64,000 nucleotides of DNA from Sphingopyxis sp. CCNWLW2 (GTDB lineage: Bacteria; Pseudomonadota; Alphaproteobacteria; Sphingomonadales; Sphingomonadaceae). The position numbers and the translations under genes are program-made. Shown one piece after another: positions 16,541-25,284 of this stretch. The stretch lies in contig NZ_JBAWKJ010000002.1 in the NCBI RefSeq assembly GCF_037095755.1, positions 1,178,001-1,242,000 of the forward strand. The letters are read 5' to 3'. Every line of letters begins with the position of its first letter. Positions within the stretch are counted from its first letter, which is position 1. Below the pieces are notes generated by a model. The model had not been told where the DNA came from and did not search any database. It saw only the letters and a program-made list of their open reading frames with translations.

Positions 16541-18082
16541 ATGATGGCAGGCACGGCGACGACGGAACGCCCCGCGGACGCGAAAGCTGCACCGGTCGAT
16601 CAGGATGTGCTGATCGTCGGCGCGGGGATTTCGGGCATCGGCATGGCCGTGCATTTGCAGATGAATTCTCCCGACCGCAGCTTCGCCCTCGTCGAGCGCC
16701 GCGAACAGCTTGGCGGAACCTGGGATCTGTTCCGTTACCCCGGCATCCGTTCGGACAGCGACATGCACACGCTGGGTTTCGTCTTCGAACCGTGGAAGCA
16801 TGAAAAATCGATCGCCGACGGCCCCTCGATCCTCGACTATCTCAATCGCATCGTCGATGAACGCCATATTCGCGAGCGCATCCGCTTCGACAGCAAGGTC
16901 GTCGGCGCAGACTGGGACAGCAATGCCGCGCGCTGGACGGTAACGATGGAGGACAGCAAGGGCGCAAGGTCGACCACGACCGCGCGCTGGCTCTATCTCG
17001 GCTCGGGCTATTACGACTATGACGAGCCCTTCGACGCGCAGTTTACGGGCCGCGAGGATTTCCAGGGGCAGATCATCCACCCGCAATTCTGGCCGAAGGA
17101 CCTCGATTACAAGGGCAAGAAAGTCGTCGTGATCGGATCGGGTGCGACCGCAGTCACCATCGTCCCGTCGCTGAAAGAAGCCGCGCACGTCACGATGCTC
17201 CAGCGCACGCCGACCTGGTATTTTATCCGGCCTGCCAAGGACGCGTTCGCCAACTTCCTCCGCAAATTCCTGCCCGAAACGCTCGCGTACAAGATCACGC
17301 GCTTCAAGAATGTGCGATTGCAGGACATTGCCTTCCGCCGCGCGCGCGAGAAGCCCGAGAAGGTCAAGGAGTTCCTGACCAAGAAGCTGCAGGAAAGCCT
17401 TGGCGACCGCTACGACGCCGAAGCTTTCACGCCGCCCTATAACCCATGGGACCAGCGTCTCTGCCTCGTCCCCGATGCCGACTTCTTCGAGGCGATGAAG
17501 GCCGACAAGGCGTCGGTCGTGACCGATCATATCGAGAAATTCGACGCGACCGGCATCCAGCTGAAATCGGGCAAGCACCTCGACGCCGACATCATCGTCA
17601 CCGCGACGGGTCTGAAGCTCGCGGTCGCCGGCAAGATCCCGGTGCGTGTCGACGGCGCGCCCGTCGATTGGCATGACCATTTCTATTACAAGGCGTGCAT
17701 GTTCTCGAACGTGCCGAACTTCTCGGCCGTGTTCGGTTATCTCAACGCAAGCTGGACGCTGCGCGCCGACATCGTGTCCGAATATGTCTGCCGCGTGCTC
17801 AACCATATGCGCGACACCGGGACCACGGTCGCGACCCCCGCGCTCGCCGACCCGTCGAGCCTCGAAGAGGAAAATGTCTTCGACTTCTCGTCGGGCTATA
17901 TCCAGCGCTCGCTGCACATCATGCCGAAGAGCACGGTCGCGCTGCCCTGGCGGCTCAGCCAGAATTATGTGCAGGACCGGATCGACATGCGCACCGGCGC
18001 GATCGCCGACGGGGTCCTGACCTTCTCCAAAGCGCAAGCGAAGGCGGCGGCGGCTCCGGCGGAACTCGAAGCCGCGGAGTAA
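16541..18082 (+). CDS. Flavin-containing monooxygenase, Baeyer-Villiger type
   Basis: A 513-residue FAD/NADPH monooxygenase. FAD-binding GAGISGIG lies at residues 27-34 and NADPH-binding GSGATAV at about 198. Between them is the Baeyer-Villiger fingerprint FQGQIIHPQFWP (FxGxxxHxxxWP), about residues 174-185. Such enzymes insert oxygen next to carbonyls of ketones or oxidise sulfur compounds; the group containing EthA-like proteins fits best by the overall layout. The natural substrate is not known. It stands alone, with its own likely promoter, and is followed by a convergent DUF3008 gene. Confidence 0.92.
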   Translation: MMAGTATTERPADAKAAPVDQDVLIVGAGISGIGMAVHLQMNSPDRSFALVERREQLGGTWDLFRYPGIRSDSDMHTLGFVFEPWKHEKSIADGPSILDYLNRIVDERHIRERIRFDSKVVGADWDSNAARWTVTMEDSKGARSTTTARWLYLGSGYYDYDEPFDAQFTGREDFQGQIIHPQFWPKDLDYKGKKVVVIGSGATAVTIVPSLKEAAHVTMLQRTPTWYFIRPAKDAFANFLRKFLPETLAYKITRFKNVRLQDIAFRRAREKPEKVKEFLTKKLQESLGDRYDAEAFTPPYNPWDQRLCLVPDADFFEAMKADKASVVTDHIEKFDATGIQLKSGKHLDADIIVTATGLKLAVAGKIPVRVDGAPVDWHDHFYYKACMFSNVPNFSAVFGYLNASWTLRADIVSEYVCRVLNHMRDTGTTVATPALADPSSLEEENVFDFSSGYIQRSLHIMPKSTVALPWRLSQNYVQDRIDMRTGAIADGVLTFSKAQAKAAAAPAELEAAE

Positions 18083-18085
18083 CCT

Positions 18086-18268
18086 CTAGTCGACGTGTTC
18101 AGGCTTGCCCTTGGCCGAGCCCTTGGCGAAATCCTCGAGCTGCTTTTCAGTCATGCTCTCGGCCATCTCTTTCGATGCGCCTTTGAGCTTCGACTTCGGC
18201 GTATCGCCGCGCTTGGCGCTGAGCGCGGCTCCGGCGGCTTTCTGCTGGGCTTTCGATTTGGCTGGCAT
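18086..18268 (-). CDS. DUF3008 family small basic protein
   Basis: A 60-residue, Lys/Ala-rich protein: it opens MPAKSKAQQKAAGAALSAK and contains LKGASKEMAESMTEKQLEDFA, the repeated elements of DUF3008. Members are small, highly charged and of unknown function, often next to general-stress genes. Here it follows a stress-type SDR gene and has the same direction (gap 23 bases), so it may be expressed with it. Confidence 0.85.
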   Translation of the reverse strand: MPAKSKAQQKAAGAALSAKRGDTPKSKLKGASKEMAESMTEKQLEDFAKGSAKGKPEHVD

Positions 18269-18291
18269 GGTAATTCTCCTTGCCCGCCCCG

Positions 18292-19227
18292 CTAGCCATT
18301 AACGATCGTACCGCCGTTGGGATGCAGCACTTGGCCCGACATATAGCTGCTGTCGTCGCACGCGAGGAACAGGAAGCAGGGCGCAACCTCATTGGGCTCG
18401 CCCGGGCGTTTCATCGGTGTGCTCTCGCCGAAGGTCGCGACTTTCTCAGCGGGCGCGCCGCCGCGCGGGTTCAGCGGGGTCCAGATCGGCCCCGGCGCGA
18501 CGCCGTTTACACGAATGCCCTTCTCCACCAGATTTTCGCTGAGCGAGCGGGTGAAGGCGGTGATCGCGCCCTTGGTAGCGCTGTAGTCGAGCAGGCCCTT
18601 TGAGCCCTGATACATGGTGACGCTGGTGCAATTGATGACCGCCGCGCCTTTTTTGAGGTGCGGCAACGCCGCCTGCACCAGATAGAACATGCCGAAGATA
18701 TTGGTGGCGAAGGTGCGTTCGATCTGCTCGGCGCTGATATCGCGGATATCCTCGGCGGGATGCTGCTCGCCGGCATTGTTGACGAGGATGTCAAGGCGGC
18801 CGAGTTTCTCGACCGTCTGCGCGACGATCTTTTCACCCGCCTTGGGTTTTCCGACATCGGCCTTGATAGCAATCGCGCGGCCTCCTTCGGCCTCGACGAT
18901 CGCCGCGGTCTCGACCGCGTCGGCCCTGTTCTCGAGATAGACGATCGCGATATCGGCGCCCTCGCGCGCGAACAGCGCGCAGACCGCCCGGCCGATGCCG
19001 CTGTCGCCGCCGGTGACGATCGCGACCTTGCCGTCGAGGCGGCCCGAGCCCGGATAGCGCGGCTCCCATTGGGGAGCGCGGTCGAGATCGGTTTCGCGAT
19101 CCGACGGCGGCCTGGCGATCGTCTTGCCCGACCCGACCGCGCGGCGCAGCTTGGCCGCGGCGCTGCGCTTGCCCTTCTTTTCCCTCGCGCTTTCGCCAAC
19201 CTTGCCGGGTTTGGGCCGCTTCGCCAT
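18292..19227 (-). CDS. Short-chain dehydrogenase, general-stress type
   Basis: A 311-residue SDR when started at ATG 19227 (the upstream in-frame ATG at 19272 would overlap the neighbour). A lysine-rich leader of about 45 residues precedes the Rossmann fold: TGGDSGIGR (cofactor loop), NNAGEQ (about residue 143), catalytic Ser in NCTSVT and YSATK (Tyr/Lys). This leader plus the WEPRYPGSGRLDGKVA lead-in is typical of YghA/YdaD-like SDRs found with osmotic and oxidative stress genes. Substrate unknown. It lies between a secreted lipoprotein gene and DUF3008, all leftward. Confidence 0.88.
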   Translation of the reverse strand: MAKRPKPGKVGESAREKKGKRSAAAKLRRAVGSGKTIARPPSDRETDLDRAPQWEPRYPGSGRLDGKVAIVTGGDSGIGRAVCALFAREGADIAIVYLENRADAVETAAIVEAEGGRAIAIKADVGKPKAGEKIVAQTVEKLGRLDILVNNAGEQHPAEDIRDISAEQIERTFATNIFGMFYLVQAALPHLKKGAAVINCTSVTMYQGSKGLLDYSATKGAITAFTRSLSENLVEKGIRVNGVAPGPIWTPLNPRGGAPAEKVATFGESTPMKRPGEPNEVAPCFLFLACDDSSYMSGQVLHPNGGTIVNG

Positions 19228-19243
19228 GGCCTTGTCCTTCGGT

Positions 19244-20077
19244 TCAGTTGATGGGGAGGAAGTCGCGCGCATATTCGGCCTTCACGGCTTTGACGAGCAC
19301 CCCCGTCACCGGCACGTTGATCTTGTAGCTCCCCTCGGCATAGGGGCCGACTTCATAGGGCGCGATCGCGATCGTCATGCGGTCGAGGTAGCGGCCGTCC
19401 GAAGAGCCGAGCCACACCGTCTGCGCCGATGCGGGCGGGCATTTGGCGAACGGGCTGTCGGGCGCCTCGTCGGCCGTGATCCCCTTCGCGACCTTCGCGC
19501 GCTTGATCCCGGCGCAGAAGGAATCGCGGATCGCGGCGTCGAACGCCTCGCCGCTCTGGAACAGGTCGAGCGGCTTCAGCTGCGTGCGCCGGTTGCGGTC
19601 CCAGATCAGCGTGTCGAAGGTCTGCATCCCGTGCGCGCCGCCGGTATAGGTCTCGATCTCGGCCGACAGGCTGAGGAAGCGCGGCGTGCTCGTCACACGT
19701 TGCCAGGTCTGTCGATAGCTATGCGCACGATAGGGAAATTCGCCCTTTTCGGCCGCCGCCTTGTCGCGCCGCGCGGCGGCGACCAACGCCTCGCGCTTCG
19801 TCGCCCGGTCGCTGTCGAGCGCCTCGGCGAGTTCGGGGATTTGGGCGGCTTCCTTGGGATAAGCGTAGACGAATTCGATCAGATCGTTGCTTTCGGCGAC
19901 GTTCGACGCTGGCGCATCCTTCGCCGCTTCGTCGGCGGCGCCGCCTGACGGCGCGCCGGGCACCGACGCGGCGGCCACTTTTTCCGCCTTCGTCGGCTTG
20001 TCGTCGGAACAGCCCGCCAGCAGCAGCGCGCCGGCAAGAACGGGAGTGGCATTTCGCCAGAGTGTTTCAGTCGTCAT
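19244..20077 (-). CDS. Lipoprotein with DUF4163/DUF3298 domains
   Basis: A 277-residue lipoprotein when started at 20077. The lipobox LLLAGC is at about residues 17-22, followed by a flexible Ala/Pro-rich linker of about 40 residues. The rest resembles the tandem DUF4163/DUF3298 region of RsiV and PdaC-like proteins: EFPYRAHSYRQTWQRVT, LSAEIETYTGGAHGM and a late FAPYEVGPYAEGSY-like block (here IAPYEVGPYAEG). In other bacteria these domains bind peptidoglycan or lysozyme. Binding of cell wall here is inference. The gene is divergent from the peptidase gene starting at 20133. Confidence 0.8.
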   Translation of the reverse strand: MTTETLWRNATPVLAGALLLAGCSDDKPTKAEKVAAASVPGAPSGGAADEAAKDAPASNVAESNDLIEFVYAYPKEAAQIPELAEALDSDRATKREALVAAARRDKAAAEKGEFPYRAHSYRQTWQRVTSTPRFLSLSAEIETYTGGAHGMQTFDTLIWDRNRRTQLKPLDLFQSGEAFDAAIRDSFCAGIKRAKVAKGITADEAPDSPFAKCPPASAQTVWLGSSDGRYLDRMTIAIAPYEVGPYAEGSYKINVPVTGVLVKAVKAEYARDFLPIN

Positions 20078-20132
20078 GCCGACATAACGCCGGGAATCGA
20101 CAAAATATCCCGAGCGGCCTAGCACCGCTTGC

Positions 20133-21536
20133 ATGACCGACTATTCCGACCTGGTCCAGCCCGACAAGGGGCAGGACGCGCGCCCGATCCATCTCGTCGA
20201 CAAGAAGGGCTATGATGAATGGCTGAAGGGCCGCAGCGCCCGCGAACGCGCGCATCTTGCCGCAGTCGGCTTCAAGCCCGACGCCTTCGTCCACGCGATC
20301 CTGCCGGGGGACGATCCCGAAAAATGGGCGGTCGTCACCACGGTCGCGAAGGTCGACAGCCTGTCCGCCTGGTGCCTCGCCAAACTCGGGCAAATCCTGC
20401 CCGAGGGCCGCTACCGCGTTGAAGGCCAGCAGCCGGGCAAGGCCCTGTTCGGATGGATGAGCGCGCAATATCGCTTCGACACCTATAAATCGAACCCGTC
20501 GACTAAAGGCCCGCGCGTGCTACTGACGACCGATGTCGGTGCGATCGCGCCGATGGTTGCGGAAATGCGCGCGACCGCGCTCGTCCGCGACCTCGTCAAC
20601 ACGCCCGCTGCCGATATGGGGCCCGCGGCGATCGAAAAGGCGGCCGAACGCATCGCCAAGGCGCACGGCGGCAAGCTGACCGTCACCAAGGGCGAGGCGC
20701 TCGAACAGGGCTATCCGATGATCCATGCGGTCGGGCGTGCTGCGGCGAAGCATCACGCACCGCGCCTGATCGAGATCGAATGGGGCAAGGACGATCATCC
20801 GCGCGTCGCGCTCGTCGGCAAGGGAATCAGCTTCGACAGCGGCGGGCTCGACATCAAGCCCGCGGCGGGCATGCGGTTGATGAAGAAGGATATGGGCGGC
20901 GCCGCGCACGTTCTCGCGCTCGCCGAGCTGGTGATGGCGAGCGGGCTGCCGGTGCGGCTCCACTGCCTTGTCGCCGCAGCCGAAAACGCGATTTCGGCCG
21001 ATGCCTTCCGCCCGGGCGATGTGTTGAAGAGCCGCCTCGGCCTGACGGTCGAGATCGGCAACACCGACGCCGAAGGACGGTTGGTGCTCGGCGATGCGCT
21101 TGCGAAGGCGGGCGAAGGCAAGCCCGAGCTGATCGTCGATTTCGCGACGCTGACCGGCGCCGCGCGCGTTGCGCTCGGTCCCGACCTGCCGCCGCTCTTT
21201 GCCAATGACGACGCGCTTGCCGAAGCGATGCTGGCGGGTGGGATCGACCGCGACGATCCCCTGTGGCGGATGCCGCTGTGGGATGGCTACGCCGACCTGC
21301 TCGAAACCGACATCGCCGACCTTGGCAATGCGGGCAGTTCGGCCTTTGCCGGGACGATCACCGCGGCGCTGTTCCTGAAGCGCTTCATCCCCGAGGGCGT
21401 CCTATGGGCGCATCTCGACACCTTCGCCTGGCGCCCTTCGGCGAAGCCAGGGCGTCCGAAAGGCGGCGCCGCGCTGGGCCTCCGCGCGGCGTGGGCGATG
21501 CTGCAGGCGCGTTACGACCGGCGCGGGAAAGCCTGA
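20133..21536 (+). CDS. Leucyl aminopeptidase family (M17) peptidase
   Basis: A 467-residue M17 aminopeptidase that removes N-terminal residues from peptides using two metal ions. Metal and catalytic residues are visible: KGISFDSGGLDIKPAAGM (Lys, Asp), KKDMGGAA (Asp), and NTDAEGRLVLGDAL (Asp, Glu, Arg). The N-terminal domain is shorter than in E. coli PepA, as in the alphaproteobacterial group. No signal peptide, so it acts in the cytoplasm. Start ATG at 20133, divergent from the lipoprotein gene. An NlpC/P60 gene follows in the same direction, so both may be in one unit. Confidence 0.92.
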   Translation: MTDYSDLVQPDKGQDARPIHLVDKKGYDEWLKGRSARERAHLAAVGFKPDAFVHAILPGDDPEKWAVVTTVAKVDSLSAWCLAKLGQILPEGRYRVEGQQPGKALFGWMSAQYRFDTYKSNPSTKGPRVLLTTDVGAIAPMVAEMRATALVRDLVNTPAADMGPAAIEKAAERIAKAHGGKLTVTKGEALEQGYPMIHAVGRAAAKHHAPRLIEIEWGKDDHPRVALVGKGISFDSGGLDIKPAAGMRLMKKDMGGAAHVLALAELVMASGLPVRLHCLVAAAENAISADAFRPGDVLKSRLGLTVEIGNTDAEGRLVLGDALAKAGEGKPELIVDFATLTGAARVALGPDLPPLFANDDALAEAMLAGGIDRDDPLWRMPLWDGYADLLETDIADLGNAGSSAFAGTITAALFLKRFIPEGVLWAHLDTFAWRPSAKPGRPKGGAALGLRAAWAMLQARYDRRGKA

Positions 21537-21621
21537 ACATTCTTGATCAAGAGGGTCCTGCTGGTCTAATGGCGCGCGATTGTCCGCGGCGCGCGGAACC
21601 CAGCTTTTTACAGGACGGCAA

Positions 21622-22566
21622 GTGACATCAGAAAGTGGCGATAATTCAGCGGCAAACCGCGTGCGCATGGGGCGTCCCGGCGCCGCGGGCGCGGGCCGCG
21701 ATCGCTTTGGCCTGACCGGCACGTCGCAGGGCTTCGACCCGCGCGTCGTCGCGATCCGTCCCGACCTGGCCGATATCGCGGTCGCGGGAACGCATTTCGC
21801 GCCGCATTACGCCGCGCCGATGATGCGCAGCGGCGTGCTGCCCGCCGCATCGCTGCGCGCATCGCCGTCGGTCGACGCCGACCAGACGAGCGAGCTGCTG
21901 TTCGGCGAAGGCTTTGCCCTGCTCGACCTTACCGGCGGCTGGGCGTGGGGTTATTGCCTTGCCGACCATTATGTCGGCTATCTCGCCGCCGAGGCGCTCG
22001 CCGCGCCGATCGCGCCGACGCACCGCGTCGCGATGATCGAGGCGATGCTACACAGCGCGCCCGATGCCGCGAGCGGCGGCCCCGCCGTCCTGCCGCGCGG
22101 CGCGCTTGTGATGGGCGAGCCCGAGGGTGAATGGCTCGCAACCTCGCACGGCTATCTGCCGCTCGCTTCGCTTGTCGAAGTCGGCACGGAAGACAACGAC
22201 CCTGCCGAACTCGCCGAACAGATGATCGGCACACCTTATGTGTGGGGCGGCCGCACCGCGAAGGGCATCGACTGTTCAGGCCTCGTCCAGATCGTATGGA
22301 CTGCCGCCGGGATCCAGCTGCCGCGCGACAGTGACCTGCAGCTCGCTGCGCTCGGCGCCGACAAGGATGTCGATCCGGCGGCGCTCGCGCGCGGCGACCT
22401 CGTCTTCTTCCCCGGCCACGTCGGCATCATGGCGGACAGCCAGACGATCATTCACGCTAGCCGACGATGGATGGCGGTGAACAGCGAACCGCTGGCCGAC
22501 GTCATCGCGCGATCGGCCGCAAAGGATCATGATCCGCCGGTGAGCGGATATAAAAGACTGCGATAA
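21622..22566 (+). CDS. NlpC/P60 (C40) cell-wall peptidase
   Basis: A 314-residue protein started at GTG 21622 behind AGGA; an upstream in-frame TTG at 21580 is possible. An N-terminal region carries SH3-like segments (about 40-190). The NlpC/P60 catalytic domain is C-terminal: TPYVWGGRTAKGIDCSGLVQ carries the catalytic Cys, then HVGIMADSQTIIHA carries the His. Such enzymes cut peptide links in peptidoglycan. No classic signal peptide was recognised, so cytosolic recycling of cell-wall peptides, like other SH3-NlpC proteins, is a possibility. It precedes argC by 4 bases. Confidence 0.87.
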   Translation: MTSESGDNSAANRVRMGRPGAAGAGRDRFGLTGTSQGFDPRVVAIRPDLADIAVAGTHFAPHYAAPMMRSGVLPAASLRASPSVDADQTSELLFGEGFALLDLTGGWAWGYCLADHYVGYLAAEALAAPIAPTHRVAMIEAMLHSAPDAASGGPAVLPRGALVMGEPEGEWLATSHGYLPLASLVEVGTEDNDPAELAEQMIGTPYVWGGRTAKGIDCSGLVQIVWTAAGIQLPRDSDLQLAALGADKDVDPAALARGDLVFFPGHVGIMADSQTIIHASRRWMAVNSEPLADVIARSAAKDHDPPVSGYKRLR

Positions 22567-22570
22567 CATT

Positions 22571-23497
22571 ATGACGAAAACGGTTTTCATCGACGGCGCG
22601 GCGGGTACGACGGGCCTCGAAATCGCCGAACGCCTTGCGGGGCGGAACGAGTTCACGATGATCGCGCTCGACGATGCGCGCCGCAAGGATGCCGCGGCGC
22701 GGCGCGAGGCGCTGAATGATGCGGATTTCGTGATCCTCTGCCTTCCCGACGATGCGGCGCGCGAGGCGGTCGCGATGATCGGCAATGATCGCACCCGCGT
22801 CATCGACGCATCGACCGCGCATCGTGTCGCGCCGGGCTGGGTCTATGGCTTCCCCGAAGTCAGCGGACACGACGCCGTGGCCGAAGCCGCGCGCGTGTCG
22901 AACCCGGGCTGCTATTCGACGGGCTTTATCGCGCTGGTCGCACCGCTCGTGCAGGCGGGCCTGCTTCCCGCCGACTGGCCCTATGTCTGTCATGCGGTCA
23001 GCGGCTATTCGGGCGGCGGCAAGGCGCTGATCGAACGCTTCGAGGAAGATTCCGACATCGCCTGGCGCGGCTATGCGCTGGCGCTCGGTCATAAGCATGT
23101 GCCTGAAATGCAGGCACGGTGCGGGCTTGCAATCGGTCCACTCTTTTCGCCCGCCGTGATCGCCGCGCATCGCGGGATGGTGGTCGAGGTCCCGTTGCCG
23201 CTGATTGCCATGCCGGCCGCCGCGTCGCCCGACGCGCTGCGCGCGGCGCTCGCCGATTTCTATGGCGCGAGCCCGATCGTCGTCATGGGCGAGGCGCCGG
23301 CGGACGGCGAAATGCTCCTTCGCGCGTCGGATGCGGGCGATGACCGGATCGAATTGTCCGTCTTCGCCAATGCCGATGCCAGCCAGGCGCGCCTCGTCGC
23401 GCGGCTCGACAATCTGGGCAAGGGCGCGAGCGGCGCGTGCGTCCAGAATCTCAACATCATGGCTGGATTGCCCGAAACCGCGGGCCTTCGAATCTAG
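22571..23497 (+). CDS. argC: N-acetyl-gamma-glutamyl-phosphate reductase, type 2
   Basis: A 308-residue argC-family enzyme catalysing the NADPH-dependent reduction of N-acetylglutamyl phosphate in arginine synthesis. The N-terminal nucleotide-binding start is VFIDGAAGTTGLEI, the catalytic Cys is residue 114 in NPGCYSTG, and the later GGKALIERFEE and HKHVPEMQ blocks match the shorter type 2 form. No other arginine genes are adjacent. It begins 4 bases after the NlpC/P60 stop, suggesting co-transcription despite unrelated roles. Confidence 0.94.
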   Translation: MTKTVFIDGAAGTTGLEIAERLAGRNEFTMIALDDARRKDAAARREALNDADFVILCLPDDAAREAVAMIGNDRTRVIDASTAHRVAPGWVYGFPEVSGHDAVAEAARVSNPGCYSTGFIALVAPLVQAGLLPADWPYVCHAVSGYSGGGKALIERFEEDSDIAWRGYALALGHKHVPEMQARCGLAIGPLFSPAVIAAHRGMVVEVPLPLIAMPAAASPDALRAALADFYGASPIVVMGEAPADGEMLLRASDAGDDRIELSVFANADASQARLVARLDNLGKGASGACVQNLNIMAGLPETAGLRI

Positions 23498-23501
23498 CCG
23501 C

Positions 23502-23717
23502 TCAATGCACCGTGTCGAGGATGTCCTCGATCGACAAATAGGTGATGAGCCGCTCGATCTGGCGCCAGCGCGCGAAATGGACGTGGTTGCCTAGCACGCG
23601 ATACTGTTCGGCTCGCGCCGCCGCGGCGAAGCCTGCTTCTTCGCCATGCATGCTGATCAGCGCATGGGCATCCTCGACCGCATCGTGGTCGGTGAGAAAG
23701 GGTGCTGGCAGGTGCAT
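23502..23717 (-). CDS. Small conserved hypothetical protein
   Basis: A 71-residue soluble protein with the pattern DAHALISMHGEEAGFAAAARAEQYRVLGNHVHFARWRQIERLI. Similar small proteins with an HG..A motif followed by a W-x-x-I/L helix are frequent in sphingomonads; I cannot name a function. It is read leftward and converges with argC, 4 bases from its stop. Moderate confidence that it is translated, because of the conserved-looking pattern and good codon use. Confidence 0.6.
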   Translation of the reverse strand: MHLPAPFLTDHDAVEDAHALISMHGEEAGFAAAARAEQYRVLGNHVHFARWRQIERLITYLSIEDILDTVH

Positions 23718-23889
23718 CGAATTCCTGGTCCGTTTAGGGTGAGCGCCGTCCTACGCCCCGCCCCTCACCGCGGCGTTCCTAACCGTGATGAACGATTGGG
23801 TAAGGTTAATCGCCGGCCCTCACCGGTTAACCCTTCGCATGCCGATGCAACCCCTTTGACGCCGCGCTTTGCCCGTGTAGACAGGCGCC

Positions 23890-25233
23890 ATGCGCAAGAC
23901 CCTGAAATATGCCGCCCTCGCCCTGTTGCTGCTGTTGATCGTCGGCGGCATCACATTATACGTCATGTCGCGCCCCGATGTCGCGCGCTTCTCGACCGCC
24001 GAGCTGAGCGGGCGGGTGCCGGTGATGGCGTCGCAAAAAACCGAGACATTCCCGACGGTGAATGTGCCCGAGGCGACGAGCTGGCCCGCAGGTCAGGCGC
24101 CGCGCGCCGCGCAGGGGCTTAGCGTCGCACGCTTCGCCGAAGGGCTCGATCATCCGCGCACCATATTGGTGCTACCCAACGGCGACGTCCTCGTCGCGGA
24201 ATCGCAGAGCCCGCCGCGCAAGGATGGCGGCGTGCAAGGCGCGGTGATGAAAAATCTGATGGGCAAGGGCGGCACCGGCCGCAAGCCGTCGGCGAACCGC
24301 ATCACCCTGCTCCGTGATGCCGATGGCGACGGCAAGGCCGAGGTCAAGACGGCCTATATCACGGGCCTCAACTCACCCTATGGCATGGCGCTCGTCGGCA
24401 GCACGCTATACGTCGCGAACACTGATGCGCTGCTCGCCTTCCCCTATGTGGCGGGCGAGACGAAGATGAGCGGCAAGCCGGCCAAGCTCGTCGACCTGCC
24501 TGCAAAGGGCACCAACCGCCACTGGACCAAGAGCCTCGCCGTAGCACCCAACGGCTGGCTCTACATCGGCGTCGGCGCCGACAGCAATATCGGCGAAGCG
24601 GGCATGAACCGCGAGTTCCGCCGCGCCAGCGTGCTCGAGGTGCGGCCCGAGAACAAATATATGCGCACCTTCGCCGCGGGCATCCGCAACCCCGTCGGGC
24701 TCAATTTCTATCCCGGCAGCGACCGGCTGTGGACGGTGGTCAACGAGCGAGACATGCTCGGCAGCGATCTGGTTCCCGATTATCTGACCGACGTGACCGA
24801 AGGCGATTTCTATGGCTGGCCCTGGTATTATTGGGGCGGCTACATCGACCCGCGCGTCGAGCCCGAAGCCGAGGATCGCCGGCAATATGTCAAGCGACCC
24901 GAATATGGGCTGGGGGCGCATACCGCACCGCTTGGCTTCACCTTCACCCAGGGCCTCGACCTTGGCGATCGCTGGGCGAATGGCGCGCTGATCGCGCTGC
25001 ACGGGTCTTGGAACCGCGAGCCGGTGGCTGGGTACAGCGTCGTGTTCGTCAAGTTCGGCGCCAATGGCAAGCCGGTCGACGCGCTGCCTGTCACGCTGCT
25101 CGACCAGTTCCTCGGCAAGGACGGCAAGACCACCCGCGGCCGGCCGGCCGACGTGAAGGTCGCCAAGGACGGCAGCGCGCTCGTCGCCGACGACACCGGC
25201 GGGGTGATCTGGCGGGTCGCGAAGGCCGGATAA
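23890..25233 (+). CDS. PQQ-dependent-type sugar dehydrogenase (L-sorbosone dehydrogenase-like)
   Basis: A 447-residue protein. A hydrophobic helix (residues 8-27) anchors or exports it. The remainder is a six-bladed propeller of the sorbosone/glucose dehydrogenase (GdhB-like) group: FAEGLDHPRTILVLPNGDVLVAES, SLAVAPNGWLYIGVGADSN, AAGIRNPVGLNFYPGS, and ALIALHGSWNRE. Those carry the usual His and Arg residues for PQQ contact. PQQ use is inferred from the family and not shown here. No PQQ synthesis genes are in the window. A strong terminator follows within 3 bases. Confidence 0.88.
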   Translation: MRKTLKYAALALLLLLIVGGITLYVMSRPDVARFSTAELSGRVPVMASQKTETFPTVNVPEATSWPAGQAPRAAQGLSVARFAEGLDHPRTILVLPNGDVLVAESQSPPRKDGGVQGAVMKNLMGKGGTGRKPSANRITLLRDADGDGKAEVKTAYITGLNSPYGMALVGSTLYVANTDALLAFPYVAGETKMSGKPAKLVDLPAKGTNRHWTKSLAVAPNGWLYIGVGADSNIGEAGMNREFRRASVLEVRPENKYMRTFAAGIRNPVGLNFYPGSDRLWTVVNERDMLGSDLVPDYLTDVTEGDFYGWPWYYWGGYIDPRVEPEAEDRRQYVKRPEYGLGAHTAPLGFTFTQGLDLGDRWANGALIALHGSWNREPVAGYSVVFVKFGANGKPVDALPVTLLDQFLGKDGKTTRGRPADVKVAKDGSALVADDTGGVIWRVAKAG

Positions 25234-25235
25234 GA

Positions 25236-25265
25236 AAAGGCCCCGCAAGCGCGGGGCCTTTTTCG
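25236..25265. terminator. Rho-independent terminator shared by the dehydrogenase gene and dnaN
   Basis: AAAAGGCCCCGC-aagc-GCGGGGCCTTTTT: 12-bp perfect stem, 4-base loop, T-run on the + strand and A-run before it, so it works in both directions between convergent genes. Confidence 0.93.
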
Positions 25266-25284
25266 TTTCGGGTTTATCGGGCCA